The translations under genes and the position numbers were made by a program. The notes under the pieces were generated by a model, which saw only the letters and a program-made list of their open reading frames with translations, had not been told where the DNA came from and did not search any database. DNA of 64,000 bases from Scolanthus callimorphus (lineage: Eukaryota; Cnidaria; Anthozoa; Actiniaria; Edwardsiidae). Positions 9,470 through 22,222 of this stretch are shown here, in pieces. The DNA lies in contig CM066922.1 of assembly GCA_033964015.1 (NCBI GenBank), positions 22,926,507 to 22,990,506 on the forward strand, in the 5' to 3' direction. Position 1 is the stretch's first letter. Every line of letters starts with the position of its first letter.

Positions 9470-12400
9470 ACGAGAACGAGTAGTCTAATTGTTTTATTGT
9501 TTTTTCATGTTTTTAGAAAGTTTTGCGCTAGCGTTTTCTCTACTCATGATCTAGCGTGATAGATAGTGAGTAGCGGAGCCAATCAGATTGCAGGATTCAA
9601 TTCAATTTATTTTCCGCCACACTTTTACAGATTTTTATAATTATTTTCACTTACATATCACTGTAAAACAAAAGAAAAAAATGAAAATGAAAATAAGGAA
9701 ATGAAAAAAGGGAAGATTCGTGGTAGTATGCGAATGGGTGTCTACTAATGATTAATAGTTGCACTGTACTTTCTCCAAAACTAACATCCATTAGGCGGGT
9801 ATTGCAAATCTCGCGTTCAGTAGCGTGAAGCTCGTATTACAGGATTGAAGTGTAATGTACATAAAGACACGCTTGAGTAATTTTGAACTTACAATTACCA
9901 TATTTATAGTTAAAAATAACTCAAGTCTTAATACAGAAATTTGATAACGTCTAAAAATAACCTCTACATGGCTTCGTTCTGAATATTGTACACGTGCTAG
10001 TAGAGAGTGGACTCGACTTAAAACTCGTTAATTAGGCCAGTTCCGCGTCCATGGCTAGCTCGGTATTCAACGTATTCTACGCTACAGCTTACGAAATATC
10101 AGTTTAGGACTTCATTATCGCGTTTTATAATCTACTTTCTTGTTTCCCATCATGATTTTTATCGCGACGTGTCTTTTCGTTGCTTTTTTCATAGAAAATA
10201 TTTTCCCGCCAAAACTGGGAAGACGCGCCCTGTTTTGGCGCTACTTTCATTCCTCTGTAATGTTGGCGTATTAGCATTATAATAACGTTTATGATGTTTT
10301 ATGATAAACATGAAGTGCTCAACTATTGTAGTCTTTTCTAGGAATCAGTGCTTGTAAAGTTGACCTGTGATTATAAAGGTGCGTGCCTTTCGCCTCTGGG
10401 CTGCAACTAGAAAGTGAGGCGCAACACGTGCTGACATCGTTATTGAGAAATTAGCAATCGAGTTAAAAATAATAATAAAAACAAATAATTATAAAACAAG
10501 AAACAATGGAAATATAGGTTTATACCGAGTTATTTTGTAGGAGGAAAACTCGGCTTCCGGAATGTAATGCAATGTACTAAAATTTCAGAAGAAATGCTGC
10601 CAGATCGGCGTTGTTATTTTTATCAGAACTCACACCCTTTGTTGCTAATTATAGTAACACGAGCTATTTCTGAGCACAATACTATTGTCTTGCGGCTATT
10701 TTAGGCTCACAACGCTAGCAGGTACTTTTACTGGGTTGCCTGATCTGTGCGATTGTTTAATTGCGCGCGTGAAACGAACGGCTACACGGAGCTGGAAATT
10801 CACTATTTGAAGGCGTTTGTTTTTTTTTTTTACTGTAGAATCAACGATAAGCTGGTTTTCTAGTCTGCAAAGCCACCCTGGGTTACAAGTTTACTCTTTA
10901 TAGCTTCATTTAGGAATACATTTTGCTGCTCAATAGGGTTAAAACTATTAGTTTCGCTAAGATTATTTCAAGTACATTTCAAACCTTTTTGTAAATTTGT
11001 CGTTTTCGACGACGAGCGTATCCAAGTTTGATGTGAAGCTTTTTTTAACTATCAAACTATTTTTTGTGTGAAAACGAGAGTCATGGTTATCTTTTGAGAT
11101 CTCAGAAGTATTCGTGTAGTAGCTTTTCGTTCCAATCCATTATACAGTATAATACTTTAGCTGTACTTTGAATAGGCTGGGATTACAGTGTTTTGTCTTT
11201 TGTTCAAAGAACCGTCACGTAGGATCTTCTTTACCACTATTACTTCCATATGAATCTACCCCCAATTTAAGAGAAAAAAAAACTAAATCTCTCTTTAACC
11301 TGTTTGTTAACAATTTCACGCACTTTCATACTTACAGACATTGAAATAAGCTTATGTAAAATGCCTGCAGTGAACTGAGTAACAGTAGCGATGACTGCTT
11401 TATTAGATATTAAGGTTTGTTTTACTATAGAACAGAAGCTTTGAAGACTTACCTAAAATTGGTACTCCCCACGGGCCAGGGGGCAACTTTTGCCAAATAT
11501 CTTGGAGCTGAGCTGTTTAGCGGTGAAAATGAACAATGTAATCAAAGTCACAGCGCACATTACGACAGTTTGCAAAGACGTATGCATCATTAGCCAAATC
11601 ACATGCGAACTTTGGCCAAAATCTCCTGCGAAAATCATCTCGTTTCTTGTCTTTAGTTGTTCTTTCAAAACTGGGTGTAGCCGTCGAGAGTTGAACTGAC
11701 TTCTGAGCTCACTGCTCTCTCGCAGCTTATTTTATTCCTTATACAAAAGCCGCACAGGAGAGCACGCCTACTTTAACCTTGGTTCTGGAGCGGCCGTTAT
11801 ACCCCGACTTAGGGGGGTTTAGTAATTGTTCTGTATCACTGATTTCTATTGCGTTTCTTGATCCCAGGCCCACAGCCACTAAGACATCAATCTCAAAAAC
11901 AATAAAAAAATCAACTCTATACACTAAACATAAGAGTTGAGATACAGAGCCGCATTTCATCGGATTTTCTGTGCGTTTTGTGTCGTGAGAGTTGATTTTC
12001 CGCACAAACGTGGAGCAAATGGGGGAGGAGGGCTAATACGGATTGCTTGATGACTGGATTGGGTGGGGTAGTAGCTATGAGGCTGCTAGCACGATCGCAG
12101 AGGTATTACCATGCAACTGTCAGCCAAGCGCACGCCAAGTTGACGAGCTCGGTCACTCAGAATGTATAAGCTTTGCATAGTTCTCGGCCTTTGTTCTTAA
12201 ATGATGTCGTTGCTTTCTTGTTTACTGGTAGCGCATTTTGTTATTTTTAGCTCTAGCATGATGTTTGCCTTGTTTATTGTTAGAAGTGTCGGACGCAGGG
12301 GCGTGGCGTGCGAGAGCCTTGATTTGGGTACTGGTTCCTACAGGCTAGGATCACGTTAGCTTTGGCTTCGCTCAGTCAACTGAGAACTTATTCCAACGTA

Positions 12401-15130
12401 GCATAGTGCAAGTACTAACTGAACAATAGACTAATCTTTCTTGTGTTCTTTCTTAAAGACTGCGTTTTTGCACACAAACATAATATGAGGTGTGTGAACA
12501 TTTGTTTAAACGTTTGTGACACCGAGAAAATTTGTCAATTATTATCTTTAACAAAAAAGTTCCGCGGCAAATTATTAGTAAAACATCATTCCAGAGTCTT
12601 AGATTCGGGTTAATGATTAGGATGACTTATCCTAGAATATATATATATATTTATATTCATGTACACTTTTGCATACATACATCCGTTGTTTAGCTGTCAA
12701 ATTTGATAGGACAACAAAAGATACATATATTTCTAGGGTATCAATGTATTTGCCAAAAGTGTATACTCCTTCCACTCGATATATATTTATATAGGTTATC
12801 GCGAATATTTAACGCCAAAAACCGTATACAAGAAAGTTTTACTCAACGTGGCCCATACACAGTGTGATAGTCAAAACATCGCAATCCGTTATTTCTATAA
12901 AAAGACGTAATAATGGCCATATTTTTTAATTGATCAATGAATATTAATTTGAAAATGCTCACATGTTCACGGGAAGCGCCCAACCGTCGTTCCTTCTGCG
13001 CAAGATCGTTTACACTCTCTAGTTCAGAACAGTGTACATATTTAGTCAGTATATGTATACCTTTTTTTACCTTGTATACCTTTTTGCAATTGCTTAAATT
13101 TCTGTCCGCGCTTTTTGACTTTGACATATGGCTCTTTCAAGGAAACACGGCAAAAAACGGCAGAAAGCAAGCGCAAAACTTTGCGTGCTTCCTACCTGCG
13201 TAGTGCAAGTTCCTTTTCTGTATAAGCGCCTCTTGTACTTGTGAATGAATGGCGTGTGGCAGGGAACACGAATTCCGTGCACTTTGCGTATTTTTGCGAC
13301 GCAGTTCGGCTAGTGTCATGCCATTGTCCTGTCAAATAACCGCATGGTTGCACCAAACCTTACCGCGCCGCGTACTGATAGACGGCGCTTCGATTCTCCG
13401 CATCGGGGGAGGTGCGACCACTTCGCTCTTACACTTCAGCTAGTTCTATGTCTTCAGCTTCACAAGCCTAATGCCTTTTCATGCTTGTTCACGTTTAATT
13501 TGAAACGAGACTGCGCAGAGATTGAATGAACTCGAGTTGAAGAATGTCAAAACTTGGGGCCAGTTGGCCAAACCAGTTAAACAAACCCACGTCCATGCAT
13601 TCAACGTCGGCGAATATTTCAATGTTTTTGATTAGCATCTTCGAGAGACGACAAACTAATGAAACTTGATAAATTTTTCAATTCATTCAACGATGTTTAA
13701 ATCATATTGTTTCTCATCAATGTATGCTCAGAGTTTTTCAGAGATGCCAACCATAGAATAGAAAAGCGGGAGATCTAACGGAAATACAGCGACTGTATGC
13801 GAACAGCGCATTTTCAAAAAGCGGGAGAAATACAATAAAAGGTATGAGAAAAAATGTGAAAAAAATAAGCGGGAAAGTTCATGTTGCGTGAGACTCCTAC
13901 TAAAAGCGAGAAAGTTGGCATCTCTGGTTTTTATAAACGTAACTTCGGGGTGAAGTCATGAGTTTCATCGAATCATGTTGACGGCCGTGAAAAGTGTGAA
14001 AAATTCTGCAAATCAAAGTTGTGCTGTGTAAAATGTTTCAAATCTTCACAAGTGCTTCGTTTTAGCCATTGCTTTCAATTTCAACTGATTTCCAAAGTAG
14101 GCGGAAAAATCAACAATAACAACAACAAAAAACAACCAATAAATCATCGAGAAAGAGTTACTATATTCACAGGTACAGCAAGTGTAAATCATAGGAAATC
14201 CAAAAGTCGGTGACAATGATTGAGAAAAATATTCCTACTTTCAAAACGGCGCAATGAAATCTTGAATCTTAGCAGCAATTTAAGACGTAACATTTTTAGA
14301 AATTAATTACTGTTGTTAATTCTATAAAGAATTTTGGGGTTCAGAACGATGCGTGGATTTCTGTTTATGAAAATTACTGAGTATCTACCGATCATCACTG
14401 AAACTTTTGCCCATAGAAAAGTTGAATTGGCATGTTGTATTGGTTTGCCCCAAACCTTTGCAAAACACGCAGATATCATTCATCGGACTATTTCTCCCAT
14501 CTGTTCAAGCAATACAGCACATGTGTAGCCTTTGTTTTAGGATAATAATTTTCTAGTAATGCCATTTGACCGTTCAACCTTGACGAGGCAGCGTAAAAAA
14601 GATCGAGAGAAAACCATTAAGCTGTTATTAGCTCTTCAATTTGAAACAAAGTTTATAGTAGTCTAGGAAGCGTGCAAAACGTTTGTCAAAATCTTGGCGT
14701 CCCTTCCAAGCTAAACATCACTAGTTTGAAGCAATGAAATATGCCCTGGTAGTGTTTTTTACTTTTTTTTGTTCACCAGCCAAGCGTTTGAAATCCGGCA
14801 GAGAACACGTAAACGCGTTGTCGCTATTTTGATTAAGAGGTAATTATTACGACTGCTTGTGTCTATTTTGGGCTCAAGACACGCAACGCGCCAAAAATAG
14901 ATCCGCAAGACAAGTTTGTAGCAAGTGGATCTTGAGTGTTTGGTTCAGAGTTCAAGTTCATGAGCAGATTTCAATAGTATGATCGTTTATGTTTTGTTTC
15001 GGATCTCTTGGACCGTCGTGCAAGCTAAAGGACGCGCCGTTGGTTTAGTCAATAGGGAGGGGAGGGTGAATGATGAATCACGATACCCTTCAAGGAGGGT
15101 ATTTTTGCAAAGCACTGCTGGCTGGCCGAG
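9470..15130. other. AT-rich gene-poor stretch
   Basis: I see no exon with a recognisable motif, no RNA gene and no clear TIR pair across this 5.6 kb. Local features are an AT-microsatellite at about 12638-12655 (ATATATATAT) and A/C-rich simple sequence near 14112-14135. The open frames present are 60-95 codons, overlap on both strands and lack splice context. Promoter or enhancer function cannot be judged from sequence alone. Confidence 0.4.
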
Positions 15131-15427
15131 TAGTCTTAGATTTCGTCCACACTACACCGTTTTCAAACGAAAACGGATACATTTTGCTCCGGATACGGCT
15201 ATCGTCCACACTACAACTCCGAAAACGATCACCGAAAACGGATCAATCCGAAAACGCTCTCCAGAGTGGAGCGATTTGTAGCTGTAGCGGAGCTGTTTGA
15301 AAACGCTGTTTTCTAGTGTGGACGGGTGAAAACGATGCTATCTGAAAACGATGACGTCACCGCAGTAAACCCGACCAATTTCGCGGGCCGACAGATCGAA
15401 ATACGCATGCGTTGAGTATGTCCACAG

Positions 15428-15640
15428 TCTCGTACCCAGAGCCCGTCATCTTTTGGCCAGCGGCAAGATTCAGGGCTCTGCGGGAATCGATTTTTTTAAA
15501 ACCCAGATTTGGGTTTCCGGTTTGAGCGTTGTATGAAAGTTCGTTACGTTTTTGACCTACCACGCATGCTCACAGATCGGATTCCCCCAGAGCCCTGAAT
15601 CTTGCCGCTGGCCAAAAGATGACGGGCTCTGGGTACGAGA
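15428..15640. mobile_element. Inner MITE C (TCTCGTACCCAGAGC ends)
   Basis: TCTCGTACCCAGAGCCCGTC at 15428 and its complement ending at 15640 continue through CATCTTTTGGCCAGCGGCAA to give arms of about 65 bp. Related ends (TTACCCAGAGCTC, GAGCTCTGGGTACGAGA) occur in the element at 45861-46080. Confidence 0.8.
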
Positions 15641-15917
15641 TGGCCGTTTTCACACTAGAGACCAACAAATCGTCTGGACGGACAAATCGTCTGATGTGAA
15701 AACGGGACGAACAAATTTTCAGACGAACAAATCGTCTGAATTTGTTCGTCTGTTTGGCCGTCTAGGAAGACGATTTTTTATAGACAACTTGTTCGTATAG
15801 ACGAACAAATCGACTAAAGTCCGACCTGAATTCACACTAGACGTACAAAGACGAACAAATCGTCAGACGATTTGTCCGTCTAGACGATTTGTTCGTCTTC
15901 TAGTGTGAAAACGGCCA
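15641..15917. mobile_element. Inner MITE B (TGGCCGTTTTCACACTAGA ends)
   Basis: TGGCCGTTTTCACACTAGA at 15641 pairs with its complement ending at 15917. The body is a dense series of CAGACGAACAAATCGTCTG-like units in both orientations, so it is internally repetitive as well as terminally inverted. It abuts MITE C with no spacer. Confidence 0.8.
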
Positions 15918-16169
15918 TTGAGTATGTCCACTGAATGCATAAGAGAGCGTTTTCGTACCGGGATACGCGTTGTAGTGGGGACGGGCGAAAACGATACGAA
16001 AACGAAAAATGTGGACGCAAAACGGAGCAAAAAGTATCCGTTTTCGTTGAAAACGTTGTAGTGTGGACGGGGTCTTAGCCGTTCGTCTCTCGGCTCTGTG
16101 CGCGGAATTCCCGGCTTGGACTGCTAGAGGCTTTTCTCTGCTGCTAAAGTCCTGTTTCGCACTTTGCGT

Positions 16170-16675
16170 AGCACATATCGAGGAAATTACCAAGAAGGGA
16201 AGGAAGCGGCTCTACTGGTTACGTCAACTTATAAGCGAGCCGGCCTTCTATCAAACCTGCATACGCCCAACCTCATAACATGCATGCCTAGTCTTTCACA
16301 ACGGCTTTCCGGACTATTTATCACAAGAGTTGGAGCGCATGTACGGAAACGGGCCCTGCGAATCATATACCCGTATAAAAACTACGATGAAGCATTGTGC
16401 AAATTCGGTAGCCTTGTTAGACTGTGTGAGCGCACGAGACGCTCACAAAGCATCTTTTCAGCAAGATATTAGGAGACACTAATAAACAACATGTTACACA
16501 AGCTGCTCCCCGCGACAAACAGTTGTAAATACTCTGTAAGAAATGCGCGCAGGTTTAACCCAAGCTTATCCACAATTCTGAGGCACTCCAACCAAAACCC
16601 GCCTTACTCTATTATCAATGATACTCTTATATCCGAAATACCGGAATACCCCAAACCCTGGCAGGGCCTTAGATT
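16170..16675 (+). mobile_element. LINE 3' fragment (reverse transcriptase C-terminus)
   Basis: The decayed coding stretch contains RKRALRIIYPYKNYDEALCK, FGSLVRLCER and, in another frame, MLHKLLPATNSCKYSVRNAR with RFNPSLSTI. That is the post-RT tail of animal LINE ORF2 proteins (RALRIIYP, LLP..YxxRNxRxF). It is 5'-truncated and has frame changes. At 16725-16765 its 3' flank carries ACTCATGATTGTGAACTACA, which recurs in the tail of the SINE at 46.36 kb. Confidence 0.7.
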
Positions 16676-16922
16676 CAGTTAGATTTTCAGCGACAAAACT
16701 CACACTGATAATGACATAATTATAGCCGCCCCAACTCATGATTGTGAACTACATTGTAAAAACTGCGGTCTGAATTTTGTTCGTCGTATAATAAACAACT
16801 CAGATACTTTTTTCATGTAATACTGAAGTACATTTTACTCGTTTGCTCGCCACTTTTCCGAGCCCCGTCCGCAAATCGTCAAATATCGGGCCCGTAATAC
16901 ACTTCAAAAAACATCTAATAAT

Positions 16923-17273
16923 ATTTAGTATAAACCAACTAATGGTCTATTACAAATCCTGCATTCTGATTGGCTGAGCTACTAATGGCCTATTAGTGAT
17001 AGACCGTGCCTGGCAAAACCACCACCTTTCTTTGCAAGAAAACTTGATTTTTTCAACATAGAGTGGTTTTCATCCGACTGTGAAACAAAACTAGTAGTCA
17101 GTGTTAAATAGTGTCTACTAGTCGTAATTACAAAGGAGAATATAATAAAAATGACCTTCATAGTGTATAGTAGTGCGTATTTGTTAGTATCTAATTCACA
17201 GTCGGATGAAAACCACTCTAAAATAATGGAATTCATTGCCAAAACCGACCAACTAGTTGGTTATACTAAAACA
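16923..17273. mobile_element. MITE with double inverted arms
   Basis: TTAGTATAAACCAACTA near 16925 pairs with TAGTTGGTTATACTAAA near 17254-17272. A second inner pair, GAGTGGTTTTCATCCGACTG (about 17060) and its complement (about 17200), is exact over about 24 bp. Boundaries are approximate. Confidence 0.6.
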
Positions 17274-17394
17274 ATTAGACCTCTCGTCCTCATGTGCTAT
17301 GATATCAATAGACCATTCGGCCTTGAGGTCTAATTGTAAATATACTCTTGTCTGTATTTATTGTTCTACAGTACTTTGTTATTGCCCCCGCAGG

Positions 17395-17773
17395 GTTTTG
17401 GCCCAGAGGCCAAAACCCGAGGAGGCATTATAGAATCCCCGCGTAAAGAGAAAATATAAGGGTATATGCATGGTACATATGGCAGGAAAAATCTCGATCC
17501 GTCGGAGCAGGGCCCGCAAAAGGTCTTGGGTAACGTTTTTGGCCCAGAGGCCAAAACCGAGGAGGCATTATAGAATCCCCCGCGTAAAGAGAAAATATAA
17601 GGGTATATGCATGGTACATATGGCAGAAAAAATCTCGATCCGTCGGAGCAGGGCCCGCAAAAGGTCTTGGGTAACGTTTATGATTGGATGATCAGATCAC
17701 GTGACTCGCAAAGGGCCCGCAAAAGGTCTTGGGTAACGTTTATGATTGGATGACCAGATCACGTGACTCGCAG
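17395..17773. repeat. Tandem duplication, 141-bp unit plus 58-bp tail unit
   Basis: Two near-identical direct copies start at GTTTTGGCCCAGAGGCCAAAA (17395 and about 17535). Each begins with that imperfect palindrome and runs to GGGTAACGTTT. The final part (GGGCCCGCAAAAGGTCTTGG through GATCACGTGACTCGCA) is duplicated once more to 17773. Very low divergence implies recent duplication. Confidence 0.85.
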
Positions 17774-18270
17774 CGTGGGTTTGAGACCTCTACTGTTGTC
17801 ACTGGCGGACAATAAAAATTCTAAACATTCACAACAAACTGGTCGTGACATTTAACAAATCACCAAAAACTCTAAGGAGACGCTCAGCCGAAGTCAGTCA
17901 GTGCAATCCATAGTTCAGAATTAGCAAATGTTGAGCTGCTGTGGCTGTGTAAACTTGAATGTTCACAAAGCTAAGAGCTCTAAACCTCATAATAGTAGTA
18001 AAGCATTCAAAATGGTTGCTATTGTGCTTAACAATAGGTCCGCTACGAAAGAATGTGATAATTTACCGACAAGATTTCCTTTTTATAAGTTCACAAAACT
18101 TAAGAGGACTTTAGAATTATTATTTTTTGCATCAGCACAAGGGAGAAGTAGGCGTTTTGTCTTCTTCCGATGTGTGCGCTGTCTGCTGTGTAATGGTCTT
18201 TGTTGACCGGAAATCTGGCAAGGGCGGAACGCGTTTTTTAGTTCTGTTAAATAAGCCAAATCAGGGTTTA

Positions 18271-19940
18271 AGAAAACCGCGAGAGTCCTGGGTCGAGGGG
18301 GAAAAAACCTCACCGGAAGTAATTTTCTTCCATATGTTTTACTGTAAAATAGCTCGGTTTTAGGCTCGATTAGTTGTGCTCTGGCGTTGTGATTCGCAGC
18401 TTTATACGAAAATATCGAGCACAGGATATTAGTTTAATCCTTTCTTCGCTAGAATCAAGGCAGTTTTCATCCTGAAATTATTTTCTGTTCAAGAAAACGG
18501 AGAAACGAAACTCAAGTAAGTCACTTCTCCGTCAGTGTTCTCTACAGAATGACAAACACGAGTTGATATGCTCTCTTGTTTCCTTCAAAGGACTATTAAT
18601 ACTCTTTTAATTTTACAAATAAATCCATTCTTTTCAAGCAATTATTTCGCTATGCAGCTGTAAATGGCTTATTCATGAAATCCGATTGACCTTTTGATTC
18701 TTGACGGCCAAGTAAAAAAACCCGCGCACATGAAAAACATAAACAAATCGAGAATCTTTCTCGCGTTGTAAAATTCGCAGTTTGTACAGACTGAAATATC
18801 GAGCACAGGATATTAAATTAATCCTTTCTTCGCTAGAATCAAGGCGGTTTTGATCGTGAAATTAGTTTCTTCTCAAGGAAACGAAACTCGAAGTAAGTCG
18901 CTTCCCATTCGTTTCTCTATCAAGTGACATAATATAACTTGAGCAAGAAGCACTATTGATGACATGTTCTTGATATTTATTCATATTCAAATACGTAAAA
19001 TAGAGGATATTACACGTATATGTTCAGGCAAGCCTGTGGCCGCGGAGCACTAAGTTCGACAGAGTGGAGATAAGGAATTAACCTTGTGTGAAAGCTAACG
19101 TGCTAATGAATGGTCCCATGTGTGCTTCTGAGCGTTAGCCCTAGTAAGCGGAGAAAGACCCCGAGAGGGATTCGAACCCACGACCTCCGGATTGTACATC
19201 CGATGCTCTACCAGCTGAGCTATCCAGGTCAGACTGGGAGCAGGTCGGGGTTTATTAGATGTTATGGTCGCGGTAATGAAGTGAATATATGTATATGTTC
19301 AGGCAAGCCTGTGGCCGCGAGGATATTACACGGTGGCGCGAAGATATGAGTTTTATTTTCGAGTGGCAACAACAATATTTTACGAATGAGCGCAGCGCAG
19401 TGGCAAGTATTTAGTAATCATAACACATGGATGGCCTCAAATAATTCACGGCGCGGGAGTTGTGAGAGAACCGCGAGAGTCCTAGGTCGAGGGGGAAAAA
19501 AACTTCACCGGAAGTAATTTTCTTCCATATGTTTTAATGTAAAAAGCTCGATTTTGAGCTCGATTAGTTGTGCTCTGGCGTTGTAATTCGCAGCTTTATA
19601 CGAAAATATCGAGCACAGGATATTAGTTTAATCCTTTCTTCGCTAGAATCAAGGCAGTTTTGATCCTGAAATTATTTTCAGTTCAAGAAAACGGAGAAAC
19701 GAAACTCGAGGTAAGTCGCTCCTCCGTCGGTCGGTTCTCTACGGAATGACATATCAGTTGCTATGTTCTTTGTTTCCTTCAAAAGGACTATTAAAAGTCT
19801 TTTTATTTTTATAGATAAATCCGTTCTTTTCAAGCAATTTCTTCTCCATGCAGCTGTAAATGGCTTATTCATGAAATACTATTGACTTGAAACTCAAGGA
19901 CGGCCAAGTTAAAACTCCGCGCACGTGAAAAGCATAAACA
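18271..19940 (+). repeat. Three tandem paralogous segments
   Basis: Segments at about 18271-18745, 18761-18930 (partial) and 19462-19940 share ATATCGAGCACAGGATATTA, AATCCTTTCTTCGCTAGAAT and CGAAACTC(A/G)A followed by GTAAGTC. The shared GTAAGTC looks like a splice donor, so the unit may be a duplicated promoter and non-coding first exon. A SINE separates copies two and three. The outer flanks are also inverted relative to each other (AATAAGCCAAATCAGGGTTT at 18250 and its complement at 20094). Confidence 0.65.
19018..19325 (-). mobile_element. tRNA-headed SINE
   Basis: Minus-strand tRNA-like head at 19157-19230: GACCTGGATAGCTCAGCTGG (A box), GGTTCGAATCC (B box), ending CTCGGGGTC. The acceptor stem pairs except for one position, but the anticodon loop lacks U33 and no consistent anticodon fits, so it is not a normal tRNA gene. 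The same head and the same flanking body (GCTAACGCTCAGAAGCACAC, CTTGCCTGAACAT) recur at 52.3-53.0 kb, which identifies a dispersed family. Confidence 0.75.
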
Positions 19941-20149
19941 ATCGAATCTTTCGGAGTTTCGCCATAAGTTTCGGCGGAGGGGAAGGGGAAAAGCTCAAAT
20001 GGCGGATCACAGCCACACTGCTGATGAAGAACTGACTGGTGAACATCGCACAGATGTGCTTTCAGCTTCTTTCCACCCAACGAGGGAGTTTTTCTTAAAC
20101 CCTGATTTGGCTTATTGAGTTCTATTATAAGCTCTTTAGCAGCTTTAGG

Positions 20150-20275
20150 TGATAGCTGGTATAAAAACGCAGATATAGGTTATTAGGGAGCAGCGATTGA
20201 AAAAGAGCAAAATCAGAGAAGTCGCGAAGCAGAGACAGACAACGAGTCTAAAGTCTTGTGTTCTGTTCTCCGTTG
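20150..20275 (+). promoter_or_regulatory. Possible TATA promoter with non-coding first exon
   Basis: TATAAAAACG at about 20159 is followed by about 110 bp ending CTCCGTT/GTAAGTATT, a strong splice donor near 20275. No open frame starts in between, so it could be a 5'-UTR exon. No downstream coding exon was identified on this strand, so it stays tentative. Confidence 0.3.
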
Positions 20276-20569
20276 TAAGTATTTCCGGAAAGATCAATTG
20301 GCTTTAAGCTTTCAACTATTCATATTCATATAGTTTTCAAACAAGATTTTTGTGCGCAAGTGTTTCTGAGTAAGAATGTGTATTAATAGTCGTTTTGGAA
20401 TTGTGACACAATAGTTTTCAGAAGAATTTTCGGTATTTCGCTAGAGTTTCGTAAGAGTTTGACGGCTTTTCGTACTTTTGGTTAGAATTGTTGTAGAGTT
20501 TCGGCTTATAGAATTTCACATGTATCTTAACGGTTTGTAATACAACTGACAAACTCCAACAAGCTGATA

Positions 20570-21373
20570 AGGGACCGGTCATAAATTAGAGGGGGGGGGG
20601 GGGGGGGGGGGGGGGGGTGGTGCAAATATGGGGAGGGCCTCTAATTTTCATGCAGGTGAAAAAGGGAGGGTCAAAAAATTTGGTGCAAATGATAAAGGGA
20701 GGGTCATTATTTTTACGCAAACGTTGTTTGGGTAATACTGCATGGCCGTAGCGCTTATAGGGCCAGTTTTTCCCCAATCAATCCTTAAAACTCCCGATTT
20801 TGCACCCTGCATATCAAAGTTCCCCCAAACATGCGGAAATTTCACATGCTGGTCTCTAAATTTTCGGCGCGCTCCGCGCGCAAGAGAATTTTAACTTTCC
20901 CTTATTAAAATGCTGCCTTGAGTTGCTGATGTGTTGTGCCCTCCTCCTCCCCCCAGTTTTAGAGTTTTTGCAGGCTGCTACGACCCTAGGATCTCACTAG
21001 ATTTACAATGACAATGTAAGTAATACTCAACCTGGCAAGATAATTATTATCTGGGATTTAAGCAAAGTAATGTACTATATAATGTCTATATGTAAAAGTA
21101 ACTTTCGGGTATGAAATACATCAAATCTTGCACTGCTATTATAACATGAAAAAGTAGATTTAAACAGCTAATAAAAATGTATATATTTTTCCAAATCTAT
21201 ATTTAGTGAATAATGGGGGGGGGGGGGGGGGGGTCATCATTAAATATGTCACCGCATTTGGGAGGGCCAACATTTTTCGTGCATCTTGTCAGGGGAGGGT
21301 TTCCCAAAAACATGTAGACCAAAATAAAAATGCACCAGCCCTCCCCCCCCCCTCTAATTTATGACCGGTCCCT
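20570..21373. mobile_element. TIR element with 28-base-class G tract
   Basis: AGGGACCGGTCATAAATTAG at 20570 and its complement ending at 21373 both run directly into G or C homopolymers (about 20591-20617 and 21346-21354). Phrases like AAAGGGAGGGTCA recur inside the left arm and a further G tract is at about 21216. No transposase frame. Non-autonomous, about 804 bp. Confidence 0.75.
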
Positions 21374-21375
21374 AA

Positions 21376-22222
21376 CGGTGGGTTCGCGTGTTGTCTGAAA
21401 CAGCTGTAAAAATGTTAATTGAATACTTATTACATCTACAGTTTAAAAGCACGGGGGCAGCTCTAGTGAGAACTATACTAGTTGTTATTGCTTTTTATTA
21501 TTATTATTGTTGTTATTATAAATAACATAATGGTACGGATTTCTCAACAATCATGAGCGGGGCGAGAGCGGAGCTATGCCGCGCCCATACGCTGATTTTT
21601 TTCCATACATTAGGGACAGACCATTAGATACCTCCGGGAAGGATTAAATAACGCGCAAGCTTCTGATGTAAATAAATAGATCCCTGCAAGCCGGTCAGGC
21701 AGAGGAAAACAACAGCTTCGGCTCAAAAAAATTCCGGCACTCACCTGAGCCAGGAAAAATATCCTGCACGAGAAACACCTGCAACCTCCCCCAGAAATAT
21801 CTACTGGTCATCCCTTACATTACTGTATTTGCTCACGAATATTTTCAATTTCAATACCCATCCCCACTTCCTGGATTCGTCCTGATGATTCTTCAAATTG
21901 GGAATAGGTCAAAATATCCGTACCTCTTTGGTACCCAATTTGAGGGGGGGTGGTAAGTGCCGGAGCCACCTACCTCTCAGAGCTGAATTTAAGGAGCAAG
22001 TATCTCCTTAAATAAAATAGATATTAAAAAGGTGAATGCTCCAACGCTTTCCATATATCCATATATGCAATAAAAACAGGTACCCTAGATCATGCTCTGA
22101 GAAAATGAGGTCTGAAAAAGGGTATTGGGTACTTAATGGGGTAGATGCCGGTACCCACCACCACCCCTGAACAAATTGGGTACCAGTCGAGTACAAGTGT
22201 TTTGGCCTCTTCCCTAATAGTA
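21376..22222. other. Non-coding spacer
   Basis: AT-rich sequence with a TTATTATTATTG microsatellite near 21496-21520. The phrase GGTACC and related steps recur at 21930 and 22150-22180. No gene, RNA or bounded transposon identified. Confidence 0.35.

Larger units (their letters stand above)
15139..16074. mobile_element. Outer MITE of a nested set, TTA target duplication
   Basis: The left end (15139) reads GATTTCGTCCACACTACACC and the right end is its complement, GTAGTGTGGACGGGGTC (to 16074). Arms continue through GAAAACGGATAC and TTTTGCTCCG. TTA flanks both ends (15136-15138, 16075-16077), the target size of PIF/Harbinger transposons. Two other inverted-repeat elements lie inside, at 15428-15640 and 15641-15917. 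Confidence 0.75.

Noticed and set aside
19157..19230. tRNA gene on the minus strand
   Set aside because: A and B boxes are present, but the anticodon loop lacks U33, no anticodon fits, and the flanks recur with the head at 52.3-53.0 kb, so it is a SINE.
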